NCBI GenBank assembly: GCA_032334235.1
Contig: JAVSGI010000005.1
Span: 434,001-498,000 of the forward strand
Direction: 5' to 3'
Origin: Paracoccaceae bacterium Fryx2
Lineage (GTDB): Bacteria; Pseudomonadota; Alphaproteobacteria; Rhodobacterales; Rhodobacteraceae
DNA: 64,000 bases
Position numbers and translations under genes: made by a program. Shown one piece after another: positions 58,462 to 64,000 of this stretch. The notes under the pieces are model-generated. The model ran no database searches. It was not told where the DNA came from and was given only the letters and a program-made list of their open reading frames with translations. The stretch's first letter is position 1. Each line of letters begins with the position of its first letter.

Positions 58462-58850
58462 CGCCCGGCCCGCAGGCGGGGGATCAGGGCAAAGCCGATC
58501 TGCCCCGCCAGCCCGATCAGCCCCGCCGGGCGCAGCATCGCGGCCAGATAGGCGCCGAATGGCACGCCGAAGACCAGGACCGACAGCAGGGCCTCGCCCG
58601 CCATAAGCATCATGAAGGCCAGCGCGACCATGCCGAGCGCCGCCCCGGGCCGCGCCACACCGGGCCAGCGCCGCAGGGTATGCCCCGCGACCACCCATGA
58701 AATCGCCAGCACCAGCGGCACTTCCAGCAGCACCGCCGCCACCTCGCCGATCCGCGGTGCCACGACCAGCACCCGAAGAACCCCCAGCGCGAAGGCCGCC
58801 GCGAACACGATGGCAAGATAGCGAAAGGCGGCAGTCAGCAGGACGGGCAT
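58458..58850 (-). CDS. Small multi-pass membrane protein of unknown function
   Basis: A 130-residue hydrophobic protein with four predicted helices: LTAAFRYLAIVFAAAFALGVL, VAAVLLEVPLVLAISWVVAG, AALGMVALAFMMLMAGEALL and MLRPAGLIGLAGQIGFALIP. I do not recognise a named family. GGGGAAG lies close before ATG 58850. The frame extends to 59066 upstream, but that part does not look coding. It converges on the M20 gene with a 4-base overlap of stops. Confidence 0.7.
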   Translation of the reverse strand: MPVLLTAAFRYLAIVFAAAFALGVLRVLVVAPRIGEVAAVLLEVPLVLAISWVVAGHTLRRWPGVARPGAALGMVALAFMMLMAGEALLSVLVFGVPFGAYLAAMLRPAGLIGLAGQIGFALIPRLRAGR

Positions 58851-59016
58851 CGACTTCCCCGTTTCAACGATGGGCCTGCCCCGATCAGACGCCGCGCTGC
58901 GGCAACAGTCAACGCCCGCGCAGGCCCCGGCCTGTGGACATTGCCGCCAAGACGCAAGAAACTGCTCGAAAGGTCGGGATGCACGATCCCGCGCAACCGC
59001 AAGCGAGGCCCCAACA

Positions 59017-59976
59017 ATGGCGATGGAAGATGCGAAACACGAGGTCGACGCCGCCTTCACCCGCAAGGGTCTGCGCGGCTATGCCTTCGAGAATGCCTTC
59101 GGCGGCGCCACCAGCTTCCTGCGCCGCACCTATACCAAGGATCTTACCGGCGTCGATCTTGCCATCACCGGCGTGCCCTTCGATCAGGCGGTGACCCACC
59201 GCACCGGCACCCGCTTCGGCCCCCGCGCGATCCGCGAGGCGTCGAGCCTGCAACCCTATGATCCGCCGCATGGCTGGGGCACCCACCCGCTGGAGGAGCT
59301 GTCGATCATCGACTACGGCGATCTGGCGTTCGACTACGCGAAGGTTTCCGACTTCCCCGACGCGTTGACCGCCCATATCCGCACCATCCTTGCGGCGGGG
59401 GCAGGGACCGTGACGCTGGGGGGCGACCACTACATCACCTACCCGATCCTGAAAGCCTATGCCGAAAGGTTCGGCCCGATGAGCGTGATCCACTTCGACG
59501 CCCATTCCGACCTGTGGCAGGATGACGACTTTTCCCGCATCGACCACGGCACGATGATGTACAAGGCGGTGAAGCAGGGGCTGGTGGACCCGGGCCGCTC
59601 GGTCCAGATCGGCATCCGCACCCATTGCGACGACTACCTTGGCATGAACGTGATCGACGCCCGCGAGGTGCACGAAAAGGGCGCCGCGGCCGCCGTGGCC
59701 CGCGCCCGCGGGATCGTGGGCGACCTTCCGGTCTACCTGACCTTCGACATCGACGCGCTCGACCCCGCCTTCGCCCCGGGCACCGGCACCCCGGTCTGGG
59801 GCGGGCTGGCAAGCTGGCAGGCCTCGGCGATGCTGCGCGATCTGGCCGGCATCAATCTCGTCGGCGGCGATGTCGTCGAGGTCTCGCCGCCCTATGACAC
59901 CACGGGGGCCACGGCAATTGCCGGTGCCCACGTCGCCCATGACCTGATCTGCCTCTATGGATGGACCCGCCGATGA
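59017..59976 (+). CDS. speB: Agmatinase (ureohydrolase family)
   Basis: A 319-residue ureohydrolase with the binuclear Mn site fully present: VTLGGDHYITYP (His), VIHFDAHSDLW (D-A-H-x-D) and YLTFDIDALDPAFAPGTGTP (D-x-D). ITGVPFDQAVTHRTGTRFGPRAIREAS at about 50-76 is the family entry block. It removes urea from agmatine to give putrescine; related guanidino-acid hydrolases share these motifs, so the substrate is probable rather than certain. Start ATG 59017 has GAGG upstream. The stop overlaps the DUF1499 gene start (ATGA). Confidence 0.9.
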   Translation: MAMEDAKHEVDAAFTRKGLRGYAFENAFGGATSFLRRTYTKDLTGVDLAITGVPFDQAVTHRTGTRFGPRAIREASSLQPYDPPHGWGTHPLEELSIIDYGDLAFDYAKVSDFPDALTAHIRTILAAGAGTVTLGGDHYITYPILKAYAERFGPMSVIHFDAHSDLWQDDDFSRIDHGTMMYKAVKQGLVDPGRSVQIGIRTHCDDYLGMNVIDAREVHEKGAAAAVARARGIVGDLPVYLTFDIDALDPAFAPGTGTPVWGGLASWQASAMLRDLAGINLVGGDVVEVSPPYDTTGATAIAGAHVAHDLICLYGWTRR

Positions 59977-60422
59977 AAACCCTTGCCGTGATACTTGGGC
60001 TTGTCGTCGTCCTGCTGGGCGCCGTCGCCGTCTGGGTGCGCGTCGCCCCGACCGATACCGCCGTCTGGCACGTCGACCCGGCGACTGCCGCCAAACCGGA
60101 CAAGCCGAACCACTGGCTTTTGCGCGCGGACGGCGAAGCGCCTGCGCTGCAACTGGCCCTGCCGCCCGATCAGGCGGCGGCCCGGCTGGCCGAAATCGCC
60201 GCCGCCACGCCGCGCACGATTGTGCTGGCGGGGCAGGGCGACCATGTTACCTGGGTGACCCGCAGCGCGCTGTTCGGCTTCCCCGACTACACGTCGGTCC
60301 GCATCACGCCGACCGCCGCCGGGTCGGAAGTGACCATCTTCGCCCGCGCGCGCTTCGGCTATTCCGACATGGCGGTGAACCGCAAGCGGGTCGAGGACTG
60401 GGCGGCGCGCCTGGCTCCCTGA
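59973..60422 (+). CDS. DUF1499 domain-containing protein
   Basis: A 149-residue protein with an N-terminal membrane anchor (MKTLAVILGLVVVLLGAVAV WVRV, residues 1-24) and a periplasmic DUF1499-like domain: TVWVTRSALFGFPDYTSVRI-type strand (VTWVTRSALFGFPDYTSVRI) and FARARFGYSDMAVNRKRVEDW. Function unknown. It is translationally coupled to speB by a 4-base overlap. Confidence 0.82.
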   Translation: MKTLAVILGLVVVLLGAVAVWVRVAPTDTAVWHVDPATAAKPDKPNHWLLRADGEAPALQLALPPDQAAARLAEIAAATPRTIVLAGQGDHVTWVTRSALFGFPDYTSVRITPTAAGSEVTIFARARFGYSDMAVNRKRVEDWAARLAP

Positions 60423-60426
60423 CAGT

Positions 60427-60455
60427 TTCTTCTTGGCCCAAATACCCATCCTGCC
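60427..60455 (+). repeat. Dispersed intergenic repeat, copy 7 (short form)
   Basis: Reads TTTCTTCTTGGCCCAAATAC then CCATCCTGC, starting 5 bp past the DUF1499 stop. It closely matches the short form at 39216-39241. Confidence 0.65.
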
Positions 60456-60530
60456 TTTGTGCCATGGGCAGGCGGTGCAGGTCACGCCCACCCCTTGACC
60501 CATCGGCCGCCTTGCGCCACACCGCAGCCC

Positions 60531-61589
60531 ATGCTGCCGATGGAAAAACTTGACCAGATCACCCGACGCTTCGAGTTTCTCGAAGCCCGGCTTGCTGCCG
60601 GGGCGTCGCATGGTGAAATCGCCAGCCTCAGCCGCGAACATTCCGATCTGGCCCCGGTGGCGCGCGACATCGCCGCCTACCGCCGCGCGCTCGACGATCT
60701 GGCCGAGGCCGAGGCGATGCTGGCCGACCCCGAGATGCGCGCGCTGGCCGAGGATGAGCTGCCCCGCCTGCGCCTCCGCATCCCCGAGATGGAACAGACC
60801 CTGCGGCTGGCCCTGTTGCCCCGCGATGCCGCCGACGCCCGCCCGGCGATTCTCGAAATCCGCCCCGGCACGGGGGGCGAGGAAGCGGCGCTGTTCGCGG
60901 CCGACCTCTTGCGGATGTATCAGCGCTTTGCCGAAAGCCAGGGCTGGACCTTCGAGATCCTCAGCCAGCAGGACAGCGATCTGGGCGGCATCCGCGAGGT
61001 CACGGTCAACGTGCGGGGCGAGGGGGTCTTTGCCCGGCTGAAATACGAATCCGGCGTGCACCGGGTGCAGCGCGTGCCCGAAACCGAGGCTGGCGGGCGC
61101 ATCCACACCTCGGCCGCCACGGTGGCGGTGCTGCCGGTGGCCGAAGAGGTCGATCTGGTGATCCCGGCGTCCGACATCCGCATCGACACGATGCGCGCCA
61201 GCGGGGCAGGCGGCCAGCATGTCAACACCACCGATTCGGCGGTGCGGATCACCCACCTGCCGACCGGCATGATCGTGACCAGCGCCGAAAAATCGCAGCA
61301 CCGCAACCGCGACATCGCCATGCAGGTGCTGCGCGCCCGGCTCTACGATCTGGAGCGGGCGCGGATTGACGGGGAACGCGCCGCCGACCGCAAGTCGCAG
61401 GTCGGCTCGGGCGACCGCTCGGAACGCATCCGCACCTACAACTTCCCGCAGGGCCGCATCACCGACCACCGGATCAACCTGACGCTTTACGCGCTGCCGC
61501 AGGTGCTGGCGGGCGACCTGACCGAGATCATCGACGCGCTGACCGCGCATGACGTGGCAGGCAAGCTGGCCGAGATGGAGGCGTCGTGA
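60531..61589 (+). CDS. prfA: Peptide chain release factor 1
   Basis: A 352-residue class I release factor for UAA/UAG. The GGQ motif is in [20 protein letters not shown] (about 222-241). The N-terminal helical domain and the [17 protein letters not shown] start of domain 2 (about 105) are normal. [22 protein letters not shown] near the C-terminus is also typical of RF1. ATG 60531 ([10 protein letters not shown]) fits homologs; ATG 60540 is an alternative. There is little Shine-Dalgarno. prmC, encoding the enzyme that methylates this GGQ, overlaps its stop. Confidence 0.95.
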   Translation: MLPMEKLDQITRRFEFLEARLAAGASHGEIASLSREHSDLAPVARDIAAYRRALDDLAEAEAMLADPEMRALAEDELPRLRLRIPEMEQTLRLALLPRDAADARPAILEIRPGTGGEEAALFAADLLRMYQRFAESQGWTFEILSQQDSDLGGIREVTVNVRGEGVFARLKYESGVHRVQRVPETEAGGRIHTSAATVAVLPVAEEVDLVIPASDIRIDTMRASGAGGQHVNTTDSAVRITHLPTGMIVTSAEKSQHRNRDIAMQVLRARLYDLERARIDGERAADRKSQVGSGDRSERIRTYNFPQGRITDHRINLTLYALPQVLAGDLTEIIDALTAHDVAGKLAEMEAS

Positions 61590-62416
61590 CACTGGGCGAG
61601 GCCCTGCGCGCCGCCACCGCCCGGCTGGCAGCTGCCGGGGTGCCCGACCCGGCCCGCGATGCCCGCCACCTGCTGGCCCATGCCGCCAGATTGCCTGCTG
61701 ACCGCCTGACCCTGCACCTGTCCGATACCCTGACGCCCGACGCCGCCGACCGTCTCGACGCGGCGCTCGCCGCCCGCGCCCAGCGCCAGCCAGTCAGCCA
61801 GATCGTCGGGCACCGCCTGTTCTGGGGGCGACGTTTCGGGGTCACGCGCGACACGCTCGACCCCCGCCCGGAAACCGAGGCGCTGATCGCCGCCGCGCTG
61901 GCCGAACCCTTTGCCCGCGTGCTCGACCTCGGCACCGGCACCGGGGCCATTTTGCTGACCCTGCTGGCCGAACGCCCCGCCGCGCGCGGTGTTGCCACAG
62001 ACATATCGGCTGCGGCGCTGGAGGTGGCGCGGGGCAACGCGGCCGGCATGGGTCTGGCAGATCGCGCCGACTTCCTGCTGTCGGACTGGTTCGCTTGCGT
62101 GACCGGTCGCTTCGATCTGGTCGTCGCCAATCCGCCCTACATCGCCGCAGCCGAGATGGCAGACCTGTCGCCCGAGGTGCGCGACTGGGAACCGCATCTT
62201 GCCCTGACCCCGGGTGGCGACGGGCTGGCGGCCTATCGCGCGATTGCCGCCGCTGCACCGGCCCATCTTGCCCCCGGCGGGCGGCTGATGGTCGAGATCG
62301 GGCCGACGCAGGGCGCCGCCGTCTCGGCCCTGTTCGCCACCGCCGGGCTGACCGGGATTGCGGTGCTGCCCGATCTTGACCGCCGCGACCGGCTGGTGCT
62401 GGGCCGGATGCCGTGA
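61586..62416 (+). CDS. prmC: Release factor glutamine methyltransferase
   Basis: A 276-residue SAM-dependent methyltransferase that modifies the Gln of the GGQ motif in release factors. N-terminal helical domain (1-75), [16 protein letters not shown], then motif [17 protein letters not shown] (about 112-127) and the catalytic [13 protein letters not shown] (N-P-P-Y, about 178). The start is GTG 61586 overlapping the prfA TGA, so the enzyme and its substrate are co-translated. Confidence 0.95.
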   Translation: MTLGEALRAATARLAAAGVPDPARDARHLLAHAARLPADRLTLHLSDTLTPDAADRLDAALAARAQRQPVSQIVGHRLFWGRRFGVTRDTLDPRPETEALIAAALAEPFARVLDLGTGTGAILLTLLAERPAARGVATDISAAALEVARGNAAGMGLADRADFLLSDWFACVTGRFDLVVANPPYIAAAEMADLSPEVRDWEPHLALTPGGDGLAAYRAIAAAAPAHLAPGGRLMVEIGPTQGAAVSALFATAGLTGIAVLPDLDRRDRLVLGRMP

Positions 62417-62451
62417 TCGCTGCGGGAATTTCGCCACACCGCAGCGAAACC

Positions 62452-62469
62452 CTGTCAAAAAACTGTCAG
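62452..62469 (+). promoter_or_regulatory. Near-perfect PHO box upstream of the DUF4167 gene
   Basis: CTGTCAAAAAACTGTCAG: the exact hexamer CTGTCA twice with an 11-bp period, an A-rich spacer and no mismatch. This is closer to the alphaproteobacterial PhoB consensus than the pstS site at 47888. It lies 36 bp after the prmC stop and 219 bp before the DUF4167 ATG. Confidence 0.7.
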
Positions 62470-62687
62470 ATACGGGCAAAACTGCCGCATGCGACCAGAA
62501 TCGGCTTGTCAGCGCCCCGGTCCTCTGTGTAGTCAGGGTATACGCGATGAGGGGATGGCTTCGGGTTTCCGGCCCATTTACCGCGCGCTCAAGCCAAAAA
62601 TGCTCCACACGCCCCAGATTGGGCGCAGCGCGGCGTAGTGCCGCTGGCGTGCGGGCAAAGCCAGAACATTCTGGATACAAGGACAAC

Positions 62688-63647
62688 ATGAGATCCTCCA
62701 AGTCCCGCTCGCGTTCGAAATCGAACCGCCCGCGCACGATCGGCAACATCGTGAACCGCGTTTTCGACAGTTCAGGCCCCGATGGCAAGGTGCGCGGCAC
62801 GCCGCAGCAGATCATCGAGAAATACCTGGTTCATGCGCGCGACGCGCAGCTGTCGAATGACCGTGTCGCGGCCGAGAACTTCCTGCAGCACGCCGAGCAT
62901 TATACCCGGATGCTGGGCGAGGCGCAGCGTGAACTCGCCGCCGAAATGGACGCCCGCCCGCCGCAGCAGGAGCAGCGCCCGCAGCAGGAACAGCGCCCGC
63001 AGCAGGAACAGCGCCCGCAGCAGGAGCAACGCCCGCAGCAGGAGCAACGCCCGCAGCAGGCCCACCAGCAGCGTGATCGGCAGTCCAACGGCAACGGCAA
63101 TGGCCAGCCGCGCGACGACCGGCCCGATTACCGCCCCGAATACCGGTCCGACGACCGCAACGACCAGCGCGGCGACCAGCGCACCTACGGGCGGGGCGAC
63201 CAGCCGTCCGACGCGCGCCCCGAGCCGCGGGATGACCGGCCGGAGCCTTCACCCTATCGCCGCAGCACCGAGGTGATCGACCTCGCCGATGTCGCAGACG
63301 ATACGGGTCTGGTGGAAACGCCGGAAAGCCGCCGCGCCCCCGACATCCGTCAGACCGAGCCGCGCCAACCCGAGCAGCGTCAACCCGACCAGCGCAAATC
63401 CGAAGGGCGGCAGCACCGCGCAGCCGATGCAGCGCCCAAGGCCACGACGCGCGCGCCGCGCCGGGCACCGGAGCCCAAGCCGGAAGGCCAGGGTGCCGCG
63501 GATCAGGTCGCGGTTGCCGGTCCGGATCAGGCGGATGCGCCGAAGCCCGCTGCGAAAACCCGCAGCCCGCGCAAGCCGCGCGGCGAGAAGCCGCAAGCCG
63601 AAGGCGATGCCCCGGCCAATGGCAATCCGCGCGCAGCCGCCGAATAG
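62688..63647 (+). CDS. DUF4167 domain-containing protein
   Basis: A 319-residue highly charged protein. The conserved part is the N-terminal DUF4167 domain (about 1-85): SKSNRPRTIGNIVNRVFDSS, GTPQQIIEKYLVHARDAQLSN and AENFLQHAEHYTRM. After it come five exact PQQEQR repeats (about 92-121) and a long disordered, Arg/Asp/Gln-rich tail with PREP-like segments to the end. Domain function is unknown; the basic N-terminus suggests nucleic-acid or RNP association. AAGGA precedes ATG 62688. Gene order prfA-prmC-DUF4167 is common in the group. Confidence 0.9.
   Translation: MRSSKSRSRSKSNRPRTIGNIVNRVFDSSGPDGKVRGTPQQIIEKYLVHARDAQLSNDRVAAENFLQHAEHYTRMLGEAQRELAAEMDARPPQQEQRPQQEQRPQQEQRPQQEQRPQQEQRPQQAHQQRDRQSNGNGNGQPRDDRPDYRPEYRSDDRNDQRGDQRTYGRGDQPSDARPEPRDDRPEPSPYRRSTEVIDLADVADDTGLVETPESRRAPDIRQTEPRQPEQRQPDQRKSEGRQHRAADAAPKATTRAPRRAPEPKPEGQGAADQVAVAGPDQADAPKPAAKTRSPRKPRGEKPQAEGDAPANGNPRAAAE
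62961..63060 (+). repeat. 18-bp coding tandem repeat in the DUF4167 gene
   Basis: Five in-frame units of CCGCAGCAGGARCARCGC from 62961 to 63050 plus a partial sixth. They encode PQQEQR and differ only at silent positions (GAG/GAA, CAG/CAA). Confidence 0.92.
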
Positions 63648-63680
63648 GCGGCAAGGCGGGGCCTTTCCCGGCCCCGCACC

Positions 63681-64000
63681 TCACCCCGCAGCGACCTGCC
63701 GGGCCAGCGCGCAGAACTTCTCCAGCGAGATCTCCTCGGCCCGCTGGGTGGGCTCTATCCCGGCGTCGCGCAGCCAGTCCTCGATCCCGGCACCCAACCC
63801 CTTCAGGCTTGATCGCAGCATCTTGCGGCGCTGGTTGAAGGCCATCGCAGTCACCCGCGCCAGCACATCGGCGTCGGCCGGATAGCGCGGCGCGTCCAGC
63901 CGGGTCAGATGCACCACGGCCGAATGCACCCTGGGGGCAGGGGTGAAGGCTTCGGGCGGCAGGGTCAGCACGATCCTCGCATCGCAACGCCATTGCGCCA
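63681..64000 (-). CDS. rsmA: 16S rRNA dimethyladenosine transferase RsmA/KsgA, C-terminal part
   Basis: The stop is at 63681 and the frame stays open to the window edge (about 106 codons), so the N-terminal methyltransferase half is outside. What is seen is [20 protein letters not shown] then [11 protein letters not shown], the P-x-A-F-x-P-x-P-x-V-x-S element of KsgA/Dim1, then [18 protein letters not shown] and the helical end. RsmA dimethylates A1518/A1519 in the small subunit. ATG 63971 within the frame is not the real start. Confidence 0.9.
   Translation of the reverse strand, partial: AQWRCDARIVLTLPPEAFTPAPRVHSAVVHLTRLDAPRYPADADVLARVTAMAFNQRRKMLRSSLKGLGAGIEDWLRDAGIEPTQRAEEISLEKFCALARQVAAG

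Overview
This 64 kb window is high-GC, densely coded DNA from an alphaproteobacterium, almost certainly a member of the Rhodobacterales (Rhodobacter/Paracoccus/Gemmobacter-like). The grounds are the gene families: a zinc-finger-less DksA, a DUF2927 lipoprotein, a DUF4167 protein after prfA-prmC, an alphaproteobacterial-type pho cluster, and class II DAHP synthase. A family of short intergenic repeats (TTTCATCTTGGC...ATCCCCGCCGG) also recurs through the window. No phage, IS element or CRISPR array was seen, and most of the window is ordinary chromosomal core.

Layout. 1-5 kb: the 5' part of a vanadium-haloperoxidase/PAP2-like exported protein, a YbaK-type deacylase, and glnE with a small partner. 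5-8 kb: eda and edd (Entner-Doudoroff pathway), with a LacI-type operator before edd. 8-11 kb: a lipoprotein, an RlmI-like methyltransferase coupled to a PIN protein, and an M48 peptidase. 11.2-15.6 kb: a minus-strand block of MoxR ATPase, GNAT, DUF2927 lipoprotein, a 54-residue membrane protein missing from simple ORF lists, and a VWA protein. 15.7-23.2 kb: dksA, a flavin monooxygenase, xthA, an unknown gene, erpA, dgt, dsbB, a VTT membrane protein, a YpfJ-type metallopeptidase and tRNA-Leu(CAA). 23.2-30.2 kb: a gene-free stretch, then two tandem RTX-Hint secreted proteins, the most accessory-looking part. 30.2-40.3 kb: a MocA-like gene, a four-unit 74-bp tandem repeat, a dimethylglycine-dehydrogenase-like enzyme, a branched-chain-type ABC transporter and a GlxA/GbdR-type regulator. 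The livG gene of that transporter carries a one-base frameshift.

40.4-46.6 kb: class II DAHP synthase, a PAS protein, the coupled set yicC-gmk-gamma carbonic anhydrase, a Cys/Met-metabolism PLP enzyme and an unknown. 46.8-54.0 kb: phoR, pstS, pstC, pstA, pstB, phoU, phoB, with a PHO box before pstS. 54.1-64 kb: nucleoside hydrolase, Fe(III) binding protein, mazG, M20 amidohydrolase, agmatinase, DUF1499 protein, prfA, prmC, DUF4167 protein and the 3' part of rsmA.

Most worth following up: the livG frameshift; a near-ideal PHO box upstream of the DUF4167 gene, linking it to the pho operon about 10 kb away; the paired RTX-Hint proteins; the MoxR/VWA block; the catabolic-looking DMGDH/ABC/GlxA cluster; and four distinct families of repeated intergenic DNA.
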